A DNA stretch of 64,000 nucleotides, taken from positions 3,038,001-3,102,000 of the forward strand of contig NZ_CP051240.1 of NCBI RefSeq assembly GCF_017794965.1. Direction: 5' to 3'. A program made the translations under genes and the position numbers. Below are positions 46,374-60,910 of this stretch, piece by piece. The notes under the pieces were generated by a model that was given only the letters and a program-made list of their open reading frames with translations, was not told the origin of the DNA and made no database searches. How positions within the stretch are numbered: position 1 is the stretch's first letter; the number at the start of each line of letters is the position of its first letter. The DNA is from Alcanivorax sp. (lineage in GTDB: Bacteria > Pseudomonadota > Gammaproteobacteria > Pseudomonadales > Alcanivoracaceae).

Positions 46374-46864
46374 AGGTTCATTGCGGATGAACGGGAAAGT
46401 GCTGCTACCGAAGTCTTTCCGTAGGAGCCTGCCTGCAGGCGATCCGAGCCCAAGCGAGGTAAGGATTCCAGAAACGCCGATAGAGTCGGGGAGAGGCAAC
46501 TTGTTGGCCGAAGTGCTCTCAGGCTGACACAGCATCCATGAACAGAGACCCCATTCGTTCAGCAAGCTGAATCTCCCACGGCAAAGCCTGCTGGCTTAGG
46601 GGGGACTGCTGAGCTCGGTTTTTGCTGCCGGTGGCACCACAATCCTCTGTCGGACATGCCCCCTTCTGTCGCTTCGCCCAGGCAAGCTGGGCTCCTACAG
46701 AGGCGCGCATTTTTATGTAGGAGCCCAGCTTGTCTGGGCGATCCGAGCCCAAGCGAGGCAAAGATTCCAGAAACGCATCTCGAAGCTCATTACCCACCCC
46801 CCTTTCCACGAGGCCGGCTTTGCCTTTCGAAACTCGCTTCTTCCCCTCTCTTATCTCTCCCCGT
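46374..46864. repeat. Intergenic region with family A REP units, one inverted pair
   Basis: No gene is supported. A long REP unit lies at 46421-46475 (GTAGGAGCCTGCCTGCAGGC followed by GATCCGAGCCCAAGCGAGGT). A REPIN-like inverted pair lies at 46674-46699 and 46716-46741 (26-bp arms, one mismatch, 16-bp loop), followed by the same GATCCGAGCCCAAGCGAGG tail. The conserved tail shows that the mobile unit is longer than the palindrome. A lone TTTCGAAACTCGC fragment of the GAGTTTC heptad class is near 46828. Confidence 0.8.
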
Positions 46865-47701
46865 TCAGACCTTGAGGATACGGTCTTTTTCGATCACGAT
46901 CTTGCGCGCCTTGTAGAGCCCGCCAATAGCCTGCTTGAACGCGTTCTTGCTGCAGCGAAAGGCCTCAAAAATGGCATCCGGCGCGCTCTTGTCACCCAGC
47001 GGCAATTCTCCACCTGCCTGCTCCAGCGCAGCCATGATCTGCTCACTGAGCGCATCGCTCTTGGCCGCACCCGGCGCGTTCAGGGACAGGCTCAGCTTGC
47101 CGTCTTCACGCAGGCGCTGCACGTAACCGGTGACACGCTGTCCGTGTTTGAGCGGGGCACGCAGTTCCTTGCGGGCAATCATGCCCCAATAGCGATTGTT
47201 GACCACCATCTTCCAGCCCAGATCGGTTTCACGGGCGGCAACCAGGGCCACCTCATCGCCTTGCTGGAATTCATTGCAGGTGTCCTTGAGAAAACGATCC
47301 AGTTTGGCACTGGCCAGCAGCCGCCCTTCCCGGTCCGTGGTCACCATGACCAGTGCACGGCCGCCGGGACGCAGAGGGCCGGTCTGCTCGGCAAACGGCA
47401 GCAGCAAATCCTTGGGCATGCCCCAGTCCAGAAACGCGCCCAGCTTGCTGGTAGATACCACGCCCAGACTGGCCACCTCTCCGCGCAGCACCTTGGGCGC
47501 TTTCACCGACGCCATGGTACTGCCCTGACCATCGTTATAAAGCGTCACCAGCACGCTATCTCCCGGTGCCAGATCCCCGGCCTCGCGACTCGGTAGCAAC
47601 ACATCCCCCAGACTGCCACCGTCCAGCAACAGGCCATTACGTACCGCCCGAATCACTTCCAGCGAATAACGACGCCCCAGCGTCAACGAAGAAGAAGTCA
47701 T
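46865..47701 (-). CDS. CvfB-like S1/winged-helix RNA-binding protein
   Basis: A 278-residue protein of the CvfB/YitL family: three S1-like OB repeats (from about residues 10, 70 and 140; for example LGAFLDWGMPKDLLLPFAEQ) and a C-terminal winged helix (DAIFEAFRCSKNAFKQAIGGLYKARKI). CvfB proteins bind RNA and influence virulence gene expression in Gram-positives; the proteobacterial role is unclear. ATG at 47701. No obvious operon partner; DUF2058 lies 121 bp upstream on the same strand. Confidence 0.88.
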   Translation of the reverse strand: MTSSSLTLGRRYSLEVIRAVRNGLLLDGGSLGDVLLPSREAGDLAPGDSVLVTLYNDGQGSTMASVKAPKVLRGEVASLGVVSTSKLGAFLDWGMPKDLLLPFAEQTGPLRPGGRALVMVTTDREGRLLASAKLDRFLKDTCNEFQQGDEVALVAARETDLGWKMVVNNRYWGMIARKELRAPLKHGQRVTGYVQRLREDGKLSLSLNAPGAAKSDALSEQIMAALEQAGGELPLGDKSAPDAIFEAFRCSKNAFKQAIGGLYKARKIVIEKDRILKV

Positions 47702-47789
47702 ATCAAAACCTGTTTGCGGAGTGAAGGGCGGCCTGCTCCGGCCAGAATCGCGGGCACAAAGCTGAAGGTTTCCCCCGCCTCAACCACGT

Positions 47790-47818
47790 TGTTGCGTGAT
47801 GCGTGTTGCATGCTGCGG
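47790..47818. repeat. Heptad locus HAE-17 (one arm)
   Basis: TTGCGTG, ATGCGTG, TTGCATG, CTGCGGC lie 5 bp after the stop of the DUF2058 gene. The class is that of HAE-7 and HAE-18. No clear partner arm. Confidence 0.6.
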
Positions 47819-47822
47819 CTCA

Positions 47823-48359
47823 TTACCACATCAGATCATCAGGAATCGGGAAGTCCTTGTAGGGATCATCCTCGTCCACTTCCTGGCTGCCGCGCTCGTT
47901 GAGCAGAAGGATCGCCTGTTCATCACGCTGACGAATCTTCTCTGCCACCACCGTGGGCACCAGCTCATAGCTGTCACCCAGAGACACGATGGCAATCTGG
48001 CCGCGCTCCAGCTGCTGTTGTTGCTTGCCCGTCACCCAGGCTTTCTTGATCTTCTTTTCCTGCACAAACTGGTAGGCCACATCGCCCTTGCTGCGGTCGA
48101 TACGGCTCTGCTCGATCATCTGTTTGATCTGGGCGGCGATTTCCTTCTTCTCGCGCTCCGCCTTGCGCTGTGCTTCACGCTGACGGTCAGCCTCTGCCTG
48201 CGCTTCACGCTGGCGGCGGGCACGCTCGGCCGGGTCTTCCAGCTCGATCTCGCCCCGCTTTGCCTTGTTGACCTCTTCACGTTTCTGTTGCTTGGCCCGG
48301 CGTGCCTTTTTCTTGTCCGCCAGGCCGGACTTCATCAGTTGTTCCTGCAAGGAGCTCAT
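47823..48359 (-). CDS. DUF2058 family protein
   Basis: A 178-residue, highly charged protein. It begins MSSLQEQLMKSGLADKKKARR, followed by a long Lys/Arg/Glu/Gln-rich helix (residues about 15-100, probable coiled coil) and a C-terminal globular part (YELVPTVVAEKIRQRDEQAIL). This matches DUF2058 (YaiL type), sometimes called a nucleoprotein or polysaccharide-related protein without firm evidence. The ATG at 48359 with AGAGAG upstream is preferred to a TTG start 20 residues earlier. Confidence 0.85.
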   Translation of the reverse strand: MSSLQEQLMKSGLADKKKARRAKQQKREEVNKAKRGEIELEDPAERARRQREAQAEADRQREAQRKAEREKKEIAAQIKQMIEQSRIDRSKGDVAYQFVQEKKIKKAWVTGKQQQQLERGQIAIVSLGDSYELVPTVVAEKIRQRDEQAILLLNERGSQEVDEDDPYKDFPIPDDLMW

Positions 48360-48427
48360 GGGGTTCTCTCTGTTGCAATGACTGGGATTATCGTAGGTCG
48401 GAGTGTCCGCCAGGCACAATCATGCGC

Positions 48428-48952
48428 CTAGCCCCGGTTCAGGGGCGTTGCCGGAGCAGGCCCCAACAGGGGCTGGGCGCGACTGAAACGCTTGTCATAA
48501 CCCGGCTGCCAGGGAAATACCCCCTTGGGATCCGGCCACACCATCTGCAATGCTGGGTAAGGGGCCGGCAGGCTCTGGTAGAACCAGTTGGCGAAACCCA
48601 GGTATTCCTTGTAGTGCGGAAAAGCCACCGGCAGGAACATCACCTCCAGACCATCGGCGATATCGCTGTACAGCCGATAGGGCTGGTAGGGCTTGTTCAG
48701 GCCACGAATACGGACCGCCGCGCTGTCCAGCAGGCGACTGGCCAGTGCATCCTTGAGCCCTACCACAATCAGTTCAGGGTGATTCAGATTGAGAAAATGC
48801 CCCACACTGAAGGTATACCCGGGCAGGCCATCGCCGCCGGCAACAGCAAAGTGGTGCCAGCCCTTACGCTGAATGTCCGCAAGCAGGGCTTCATCTTCCG
48901 CATCCTCCGGGGCCGGATAGCGGAATTTGCCGGGCATTTCGTCAAGAAACAT
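48428..48952 (-). CDS. DUF4262-like protein
   Basis: About 174 residues. The core DIQRKGWHHFAVAGGDGLPGYTFSVGHFLNLNHPELIVVGL matches the DUF4262 pattern (short domain of unknown function). It continues with a C-terminal part rich in aromatic residues (FANWFYQSLPAPYPALQMVWPDP). No signal peptide or membrane segment. An upstream ATG at 49045 would add 31 residues unlike the family; 48952 is chosen, with low certainty because no strong ribosome site is seen. The stop lies 69 bp upstream of the DUF2058 ATG. Confidence 0.7.
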   Translation of the reverse strand: MFLDEMPGKFRYPAPEDAEDEALLADIQRKGWHHFAVAGGDGLPGYTFSVGHFLNLNHPELIVVGLKDALASRLLDSAAVRIRGLNKPYQPYRLYSDIADGLEVMFLPVAFPHYKEYLGFANWFYQSLPAPYPALQMVWPDPKGVFPWQPGYDKRFSRAQPLLGPAPATPLNRG

Positions 48953-49092
48953 GGGGTGGTCTGACTCCGTGGAAAGGGCTGATAGCCAAGACTGATTGAC
49001 GGTGATCAGTTTAACAGAAAGACAAGGACCTTGGCCCCTTTCCATCCAGCTGCGCTACACTGCAGGGCACACCTTCTGCCCAGGGACTGATC

Positions 49093-49833
49093 ATGAAACG
49101 GATACTGCTCGCCACATCGGCACTGCTCGCCAGCACCGCCCTGCACGCCGCCCCCGGATTAACGCTCTACGGGGGTGGCTATAACTGGAATGCGGATTTC
49201 ACTGGCACCATTTCATCCGGGGGGGCCAACATCGATGTGGAAGACGATCTGGGCATGGGTAAGGCCGACCAGAGCGTGATCTGGCTCGGTGTGGAGCATG
49301 CTGTGCCGCTGATTCCCAATGTCCGGGTGCGTTACTTTGATCTCTATGAGTCCGCCAGTAACCGCCTGCAACGCAGTTTTGAATTCAACGGCAATCAATA
49401 TGTGGCCAGCACCCGGGTAGACAGCGAACTTGAGCTGGAAATGCTGGAGGGCACGCTCTATTACACGCCCATCGATACCACCCTGAAGCTGGACCTGGGC
49501 CTGACCGTTCGCCATGTCGACGGGTTCGTGCGCCTCAACAGCATCATCAGTGATTCGAGACTGGACGTCGACGAGATGTTGCCACTGGTCCATGCCGCAG
49601 CCCGGTTTGACATCCCTTCCACCGGTGCCTATCTCGGCGCAGAACTGAATGCCATCAAGTACGACGACTCCAGCATGAACGACTACAACGTGCGCATGGG
49701 CTGGCGATCGGACTTTTTGTTGGGAGTGGAGGTCGGCTACAGCCGCATCAATCTGGACCTGGATGACGTTGCCAATCTCACCACGGATCTGGATATGGGT
49801 GGCCCCTACGTTGCCCTGTCGCTGGGCTTCTGA
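49093..49833 (+). CDS. TIGR04219-type outer-membrane beta-barrel protein 1
   Basis: A 246-residue protein with signal MKRILLATSALLASTALHAAP and alternating beta-strand pattern to the end. Features include WNADFTGTISSGG, DLGMGKADQSVIWLGVEH, GTLYYTPIDTTLKLDLGLTVRHVDG and the final GGPYVALSLGF with terminal phenylalanine, as in small barrels of the TIGR04219 kind. Function unknown. The next gene, 2 bp after its stop, encodes a paralogue. Confidence 0.85.
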   Translation: MKRILLATSALLASTALHAAPGLTLYGGGYNWNADFTGTISSGGANIDVEDDLGMGKADQSVIWLGVEHAVPLIPNVRVRYFDLYESASNRLQRSFEFNGNQYVASTRVDSELELEMLEGTLYYTPIDTTLKLDLGLTVRHVDGFVRLNSIISDSRLDVDEMLPLVHAAARFDIPSTGAYLGAELNAIKYDDSSMNDYNVRMGWRSDFLLGVEVGYSRINLDLDDVANLTTDLDMGGPYVALSLGF

Positions 49834-49835
49834 TC

Positions 49836-50585
49836 ATGCTGCTACGCCATTTTCCGCTGGCCCTGGCGCTCACCTGCGCAGCCAGTGCCGCGGTTGCTGA
49901 CATGCGCATCAGTGCCGGGGGGTTTTCATGGGACAGCGAACTGGAGGGTACCATCGCCTCCGGCGGCGACCCCGTGGACCTGGATAATGATCTGGGTTTT
50001 GGCTACGTCCGCCAGACTGGCGCCCAGCTGCAGCTGGAACACGATGCTGGCCTGTTTCCCCAGGCTCGCCTGCGCTACCTGTCACTGCGCGCAGACAGCC
50101 AATCCCGGCCCAGCCAGGCACTGGACCTGGGCGGCACACGTTTCCCGTCCGGGAACCCCCTGCACAGTGATCTGAATCTGGAAATTCTCGACGGCACGCT
50201 CTACTACGCCTTCGCGCAAGACAATGATCTTCGCCTGGATGCGGGCCTTACCCTGCGGCGCCTGGATGGGGAGCTGGTATTGGAATCCGCCACCCGACAG
50301 GGTCACCAGGCCATTGACGACACTCTTCCCCAGCTTCACCTCGCGGCGCATTACCCCTTCCGGCTGCTGTCCGACAACGCCTGGTTCGGCGCTGAGGTCA
50401 ACGGGATCTATCTGGATCAGGATCAACTGGCCGATTTCACCCTGCGGGCGGGCTGGCGCAGTGATTTCCTGTTCGGAGTGGAAGTGGGCTTCAGCCAGAT
50501 GTTCATCAAACTGGACGAGGACAGTGACAGCGCGATCAACCTGAAATTCGGCGGCCCCTACCTGGCGCTGACACTGCACTTCTGA
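49836..50585 (+). CDS. TIGR04219-type outer-membrane beta-barrel protein 2
   Basis: A 249-residue paralogue of the preceding protein: SWDSELEGTIASGG, LDNDLGFGYVRQTGAQLQLEH, GTLYYAFAQDNDLRLDAGLTLRRLDG, GWRSDFLFGVEVGFS and final GGPYLALTLHF all align with it. Signal peptide ends near SAAVADM. The ATG is 2 bp after the stop of copy 1, so the pair is translated from one message. The stop codon touches the stop of the convergent acyltransferase gene with no spacer. Confidence 0.85.
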   Translation: MLLRHFPLALALTCAASAAVADMRISAGGFSWDSELEGTIASGGDPVDLDNDLGFGYVRQTGAQLQLEHDAGLFPQARLRYLSLRADSQSRPSQALDLGGTRFPSGNPLHSDLNLEILDGTLYYAFAQDNDLRLDAGLTLRRLDGELVLESATRQGHQAIDDTLPQLHLAAHYPFRLLSDNAWFGAEVNGIYLDQDQLADFTLRAGWRSDFLFGVEVGFSQMFIKLDEDSDSAINLKFGGPYLALTLHF

Positions 50586-51464
50586 TCATGACAGGGCTTG
50601 CTGCAGCTCGCTGATGCGCTGATCCTTGTCGTGCCAGAGATCACTGACCCACTGCTGCACTTCCGCCCGGAACTGGGGGTCGTCCTGATAATCGCTACGC
50701 CACAGGGCAGGGTCCAGCGGCCGGGTCTGCACATCCACCACCACGGTTTTTACCTCACCGCAGAGTAACGCCCAGAAGCCTGGCGGCTTGCCCTGGGGAT
50801 AGACGATGGTGACATCCAGCAACGCATCCAGGTTATCGCCCAGCGCGGCCATAACGAAAGCCACACCACCGGCCTTGGGCTTGAGCAGGTGCCGGTACGG
50901 GGATGCCTGGGCCTGTTGCTTGGCCGCGGTGAAGCGGGTGCCCTCCAGGAAGTTCACCACGGTCACCGGGATGCCCTGGAACTTCTCACAGGCCCGCCGG
51001 GTGATCTCGAGATCCTTGCCCTTCAACTCGGGTCGCTTGTCCAGCACCGCCTTGCTGTAGCGTTTCATGAAGGGGTAATCCAGCGCCCAGAAAGCCAGGC
51101 CCAGAAACGGCACCCAGATCAGTTCTTTCTTGAGGAAGAACTTGAAATAGGGGGTCTTGCGATTGAAGGCTTCCACCAAGGCAGGAATATCCACCCAGGA
51201 CTGGTGGTTGCTCACCACCAGATAAGAGGTGTCCTGGCGCAGGTTTTCCACACCGCGGATGTCCCAGCGAGTGGGGGTCATCAGGGCAAAGATGGCCTTG
51301 CAGATTTCGGCCCAGGTTTCGGCAATCCCCATTACCACCCGCGAGCACAGCCGCCGCCATCCCTTGCCGGGCAACAGCTTGAGCAGTGCCACGAGCATCA
51401 TCGGACCAATCAACACCAGCGTGTTCACCAGCAACAAAAGAATCGTCGTGACGCCCCTCACCAT
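50586..51464 (-). CDS. PlsC-like acyltransferase (YihG type)
   Basis: A 292-residue 1-acylglycerol-3-phosphate acyltransferase-like membrane protein. Hydrophobic N-terminus (TILLLLVNTLVLIGPMMLVALL), catalytic motif NHQSWVD (H-x4-D) at about residue 86-92, and FLEGTR at about 170-175 binding the glycerol phosphate. It resembles E. coli YihG, a secondary acyltransferase with different fatty-acid preference, more than PlsC itself (inference). ATG at 51464 with AAGGG upstream; it lies 64 bp after parC, same strand. Confidence 0.9.
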   Translation of the reverse strand: MVRGVTTILLLLVNTLVLIGPMMLVALLKLLPGKGWRRLCSRVVMGIAETWAEICKAIFALMTPTRWDIRGVENLRQDTSYLVVSNHQSWVDIPALVEAFNRKTPYFKFFLKKELIWVPFLGLAFWALDYPFMKRYSKAVLDKRPELKGKDLEITRRACEKFQGIPVTVVNFLEGTRFTAAKQQAQASPYRHLLKPKAGGVAFVMAALGDNLDALLDVTIVYPQGKPPGFWALLCGEVKTVVVDVQTRPLDPALWRSDYQDDPQFRAEVQQWVSDLWHDKDQRISELQQALS

Positions 51465-51528
51465 CGCCCTTCCCTCTTTTTCTACTGCTCAGCGTTCCTG
51501 TGAGCACCGGCCCGCAGGCCGGCATCCC

Positions 51529-53772
51529 TCAGGCATCATCCTTGCGTTCCACCGCCATGCTGTCCACGTTCTGGAACCCCCGCGGCAGTTTGGCACCACG
51601 CCGGCCCCGTTCACCGTAATAGTGTTCCAGATCCGACGGCTTGAGCGTCAGGTGACGCTTGCCGGCATAGATGGTCAGGGAATCCTGGGGACCCACCACC
51701 TGCACATCCTGAACAAACTCTTCCCGGGACTGCACCCGTGCAGAGGGGATGGACATCATCTTGTTGCCCTTGCCCCGCATCATCTCCGGCAACTCCTTCA
51801 CCGGGAACACCAACAGGCGCCCCTCGTTGGAGACCAGCGCAATCAGATCATTCCCGGTACTGGCAATCGCCTGGGGCGGCAACACCTTGCCTCCCTTGGG
51901 CACACTCAGCACGGTTTTGCCTGCCTTCTTGTTGGCCAGCAAATCGGCATACCGGACCACAAAGCCATAACCTGCGTCGGTACTCATCAGGTAGGCATCC
52001 TTGTCCTTGCCCATGACCGCTGCCATGAAGACCGCCCCGGACGGAGGGTTCACCCGACCGGACAGGGGTTCACCCTGACCACGGGCGCTGGGCAGGGTAT
52101 GCGCAGGCAATGAATAGCTGCGCCCGGTACTGTCGATAAAGCAAACTGGCTGGTTGGACTTGCCCCTGGCAGAGGCCCGGTATTTGTCCCCCGCCTTGTA
52201 GCTGAGACCCACCACATCCACATCGTGGCCCTTGGCGGCACGGACCCACCCCTTTTCGGACAGCACAACGGTCACCGGATCCGCACTGACCAGATCGGTT
52301 TCATCCAGCGCGGCAGCGGCGTCACGCTCCACCAGCGGGGAACGACGATCATCACCGTACTTGTCCGCATCTTCCTTGAGCTCTTTGGCCACCAGCTTTT
52401 TCATCTTCGCGGTGGAGCCGAGGGTGGCTTCCAGCTTTTCCCGTTCTTCGTTGAGCTCGTCCTGCTCGCCACGAATCTTCATTTCCTCGAGCTTGGCCAA
52501 ATGGCGCAATTTCAGTTCGAGGATCGCTTCCGCCTGACGTTCGGAAATACCGAAACGCTCCATCAGCACCGGCTTGGGTACATCTTCGGTGCGGATGATA
52601 TGAATCACTTCATCAATGTTGAGGAAGGCAACCAGCAGACCTTCCAGGATATGCAGACGATCCAGTACCTTGTCGAGGCGGTGCTGCAGACGACGGCGCA
52701 CCGTGACCATACGGAACTGCAACCACTCATTGAGAATGGTATCCAGGCTCTTCACCTGTGGCCGGCCATCGATGCCGATCATGTTCAGGTTTACCCGGTA
52801 GTTCTTTTCCAGATCCGTGGTGGCGAACAGGTGACTCATCAGCTGTTCCACATCCACACGATTGGAGCGCGGCGTAATCACCAGACGAGTGGGATTCTCG
52901 TGATCGGACTCGTCACGAAGATCGCTGACCATGGGCAGCTTCTTCTTGTTCATCTGGTCGGCGATCTGTTCCAGCACCTTGGCACCCGACACCTGATACG
53001 GCAGCGCAGTGACGACGATGTCCGCTTCCTCACGCTCATAGACCGCACGCTGCTTCAGGGAGCCCTTGCCCTCCGCATACATGCGGATGATGTCGTTCTG
53101 GGAAGTGATCACCTCCGCCTCGGTGGGGAAATCCGGCCCCTGGATGTATTCCATCAGATCATCCAGGGACGCCCCGGGATCTTTCAGCAAATGGATACAG
53201 GCGTTGGCGACCTCACGCAGGTTGTGTGGCGGAATATCCGTGCTCATGCCCACCGCGATACCGGTGGTGCCATTGAGCAACACATTGGGCAGCCGGGCCG
53301 GCAGCATCTTGGGCTCTTCCATGGTGCCGTCGAAATTCGGCAACCATTCCACCGTACCCTGGCCAAGCTCGGAGAGCAGCACTTCCGAATAGGGCGCCAG
53401 CTTGGATTCGGTATAACGCATGGCCGCGAAGGATTTGGGATCATCCGCGCTGCCCCAGTTCCCCTGGCCATCCACCAGCGGATAGCGGTAACTGAAGGGT
53501 TGAGCCATCAGCACCATGGCTTCGTAACAGGCAGAATCCCCGTGGGGGTGATACTTACCCAGCACATCACCCACAGTACGGGCAGACTTCTTGTACTTGG
53601 ACGTCGCCTTGAGACCCAGTTCGCTCATCGCATACACGATGCGCCGTTGCACCGGCTTCAGACCATCGCCGATGTTCGGCAAGGCCCGGTCAAGAATCAC
53701 GTACATGGAATAATCCAGGTACGCTTTTTCGGTGTATTCCCTTAAGGGAAAACTTTCAAAATCGTCAGCCAT
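51529..53772 (-). CDS. parC: DNA topoisomerase IV subunit A
   Basis: Decatenates daughter chromosomes together with ParE. The 747-residue protein keeps E. coli numbering at its key sites: active-site Tyr120 in AAMRYTESK, and the quinolone-resistance positions Ser80 and Glu84 in [10 protein letters not shown], both in the susceptible form. The C-terminal half holds the pinwheel repeats. parE lies just upstream on the same strand, separated by HAE-18 (162 bp). Confidence 0.97.
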   Translation of the reverse strand: MADDFESFPLREYTEKAYLDYSMYVILDRALPNIGDGLKPVQRRIVYAMSELGLKATSKYKKSARTVGDVLGKYHPHGDSACYEAMVLMAQPFSYRYPLVDGQGNWGSADDPKSFAAMRYTESKLAPYSEVLLSELGQGTVEWLPNFDGTMEEPKMLPARLPNVLLNGTTGIAVGMSTDIPPHNLREVANACIHLLKDPGASLDDLMEYIQGPDFPTEAEVITSQNDIIRMYAEGKGSLKQRAVYEREEADIVVTALPYQVSGAKVLEQIADQMNKKKLPMVSDLRDESDHENPTRLVITPRSNRVDVEQLMSHLFATTDLEKNYRVNLNMIGIDGRPQVKSLDTILNEWLQFRMVTVRRRLQHRLDKVLDRLHILEGLLVAFLNIDEVIHIIRTEDVPKPVLMERFGISERQAEAILELKLRHLAKLEEMKIRGEQDELNEEREKLEATLGSTAKMKKLVAKELKEDADKYGDDRRSPLVERDAAAALDETDLVSADPVTVVLSEKGWVRAAKGHDVDVVGLSYKAGDKYRASARGKSNQPVCFIDSTGRSYSLPAHTLPSARGQGEPLSGRVNPPSGAVFMAAVMGKDKDAYLMSTDAGYGFVVRYADLLANKKAGKTVLSVPKGGKVLPPQAIASTGNDLIALVSNEGRLLVFPVKELPEMMRGKGNKMMSIPSARVQSREEFVQDVQVVGPQDSLTIYAGKRHLTLKPSDLEHYYGERGRRGAKLPRGFQNVDSMAVERKDDA

Positions 53773-53800
53773 GTTTGCTCGCTATACTCGCTGGCTTGCA

Positions 53801-53934
53801 CGCCTCACGCTTCACGCAACATGCTTTCGCTGCGCTCCACGAAAAGAACAAACCAGAAGATTGTTCCAATTTTTGTCATTCATTCCAGCTTCAAACAGCC
53901 CCCGCGTGAAGCGTGAAGCATGTTGCGTGAAGCG

Positions 53935-53936
<2 letters not shown>
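53801..53936. repeat. Heptad-armed element HAE-18 between parE and parC
   Basis: The 20 bases at 53807-53826 (ACGCTTCACGCAACATGCTT) have an exact inverted copy at 53916-53935. Arms are built from CGCTTCA, CGCAACA, TGCTT units. The spacer is AT-richer than usual and has no strong GC hairpin. The parE stop codon TAA (53935-53937) overlaps the arm edge by 1 bp. Confidence 0.9.
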
Positions 53937-56486
<2,550 letters not shown>

Positions 56487-56500
56487 GGGATCAGATCCTC

Positions 56501-56739
56501 AACAGTGAACAGTGAACAGTGAACAGTGAACAGTGAACAGTGAACAGTGAACAGTGAACAGTGAACAGTGAACAGTGAAGGCTGCCCGAGCAGCATACCC
56601 TGTCAAGCTTTATCAGGCTTTTTCTTTGTGTTTAAAGGCATGAGGCCGCGTCCAAATTCTGGGCGCGGCCTCTATCCTTTCAGATCACATGACACGCTAA
56701 CGCGACGCTATTAACTGTTCACTGTTAACTATTAACTGC
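56501..56739. repeat. Heptad-armed element HAE-20, left arm expanded to 11 copies
   Basis: The left arm is 11 perfect AACAGTG units (56501-56577). The right arm (56706-56739), on the minus strand, has only four or five mixed units (CAGTTAA, TAGTTAA, CAGTGAA, CAGTTAA). The core stem GAGGCCGCGTCC (56642-56653) / GGGCGCGGCCTC (56661-56672) matches HAE-1 and HAE-21. It lies between the yqiA and cpdA coding regions. Confidence 0.93.
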
Positions 56740-56742
56740 CTT

Positions 56743-57549
56743 TCAGTAGCCTTTAACGCTGAAGTCCACCTCAAAGGTGATCCCCTCCACCCGGCTCACA
56801 CCCGTGTCGATGCGGCCATCGGCGTGCAGATCCAGCCAGCGGTAGCCCGGGTTGGCGTCGTCCACCGCGAAATCCTCGCTGCCGGGCTTGAACTGCACAC
56901 AGGTACTGGGCACGGCCATCAGGCGCACGCCATTGCGAGTACTGTCATATTCCTGGTGAACATGCCCCCAGATAATCGCCCGCACCTTGGGATGGCGATC
57001 GATCACCTCAAAGAATTTGTCTGCGCTGCCCACCAGCTGGGTGTCCAACCATGCGCACCCCATTGGCACAGGGTGATGATGAAGGCAGACCATCAGATGT
57101 TCGCCGCGGGCATTGCGCAGGGCGTTATCAAGAAACGTCAGATCTTCGTCAAACAGCTCCCCGGGCACTTCGCCGGGAATGGTGGAATCCAGCATGACGA
57201 TGGTCCAGGCACCCTGCTCCAGGACACACGGGCTCATTCGATCCCGCTGGGCGTGCAGCGCCTCCAGCATGGGGGCAGGCTTGTCATGGTTGCCTTCCAG
57301 CCAGTACACCGGCACCTGAAAGCTTTCCAGCGCATCATCCAGCCGCTGATAAGACTCAAAGGACGCATCCTGGGACAAATCTCCGGTGGCCAGAATCAGG
57401 TCCGGGTTCGGCTGCTCCCTGCGGACCAGCTCCAGTACCTTATCCAGGCTGAACTGGGTATTGAGACCCAGCAGCTTGCCGCTGACATCGGCAAACAGAT
57501 GGCAGTCCGATAACTGCACAATTCGAAGGGGCTGCAACTGCTGCGTCAA
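56743..57549 (-). CDS. cpdA: 3',5'-cyclic-AMP phosphodiesterase CpdA
   Basis: A class III cAMP phosphodiesterase of the calcineurin-like fold. Metal-binding motifs in order: QLSDCHLFA (D-x-H), ATGDLSQD, LEGNHDKP, LHHHPVPMG and WGHVHQEYD. From the TTG at 57549, preceded by GGGAGCGGGGAT, the protein is 268 residues, close to E. coli CpdA (275). No in-frame ATG exists upstream; a further TTG at 57690 gives an extension unlike the family. The gene order nudF-yqiB-cpdA-yqiA-parE is the same as in E. coli. Confidence 0.92.
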   Translation of the reverse strand: MTQQLQPLRIVQLSDCHLFADVSGKLLGLNTQFSLDKVLELVRREQPNPDLILATGDLSQDASFESYQRLDDALESFQVPVYWLEGNHDKPAPMLEALHAQRDRMSPCVLEQGAWTIVMLDSTIPGEVPGELFDEDLTFLDNALRNARGEHLMVCLHHHPVPMGCAWLDTQLVGSADKFFEVIDRHPKVRAIIWGHVHQEYDSTRNGVRLMAVPSTCVQFKPGSEDFAVDDANPGYRWLDLHADGRIDTGVSRVEGITFEVDFSVKGY

Positions 57550-57790
57550 ATCCCCGCTCCCGTGACCATGCTCTTGTTCCAATCGATTTTGTGGAAGGCC
57601 CACCCTCCCAAAGGTAGCCCCTGGGTAGCTCCCTGACGTCCCCAAGTCGTCGTCAGGCCAGTCAGGCCCATACCTTGTTCTTATAACCAAGATGATGTCA
57701 CATTTCTAGGCAACAACGCCCAGACCCGGAAATGGTTACCAATTCTCCACAAATGGCACCCTCGGCGCTTGCCCGGGAACGTAATCCGTG

Positions 57791-58245
57791 TCAGTCACCG
57801 GAAACCTGTTGCCGCCACTGCTGCCCCGCATCACGACCATGGTCGTGCACATGGCGCAGCCATTCAGCCAGGAAACGGTTCCACTGCGCTTTTTCATCGC
57901 GCTGGTGCATATGACGGTTGGGATAGGCATAACGGGCGCTCACCCGTCGAAAGGGCCGTGCCTCGGTCACTTCCGCAAGGCGGGCATCGTGATAGAGGCG
58001 CACGGTAAGGCGTGATGCCGGCAGCAGCGCCAGCAACTCCTGGTCTTCCAGTCGCACCGTAGTGGTATACGGGGAGCGTTCCAGCACCCGCAGATTGAGG
58101 GTATGGGGGTGGTGCTCATGCCCCAGCTCCACAGCCAGGCTGTCACTGTCCCCCAGGGCATTCAGCAGCGGCATCATGCGGGCGTAGTTTTCCTCGCACT
58201 GGGTCATCAACGCGCGAAAATCCAGACGGTAACGCCCCCGTCGAC

Positions 58246-58249
<4 letters not shown>
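57791..58249 (-). CDS. yqiB: DUF1249 family protein YqiB
   Basis: A 152-residue DUF1249 protein (RYRLDFRALMTQCEENYARMMPLL ... YAYPNRHMHQRDEKAQWNRFLAEWL). The function of the family is not established. Its ATG overlaps the nudF stop as ATGA, which fixes the start at 58249 and suggests translational coupling. About 240 bp separate it from the chosen cpdA start. Confidence 0.92.
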
Positions 58250-60856
<2,607 letters not shown>

Positions 60857-60872
60857 CTAAACCAGCCAGTAC

Positions 60873-60878
60873 TATAAT
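60873..60878 (+). promoter_or_regulatory. Candidate -10 box of the tolC homologue
   Basis: TATAAT at 60873-60878 lies 33 bp before the ATG in the divergent thiC-tolC region. A -35 box is not convincing. Confidence 0.4.
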
Positions 60879-60910
60879 TGACTGACAACGACAGGAAAGA
60901 GTGCCCCAGA

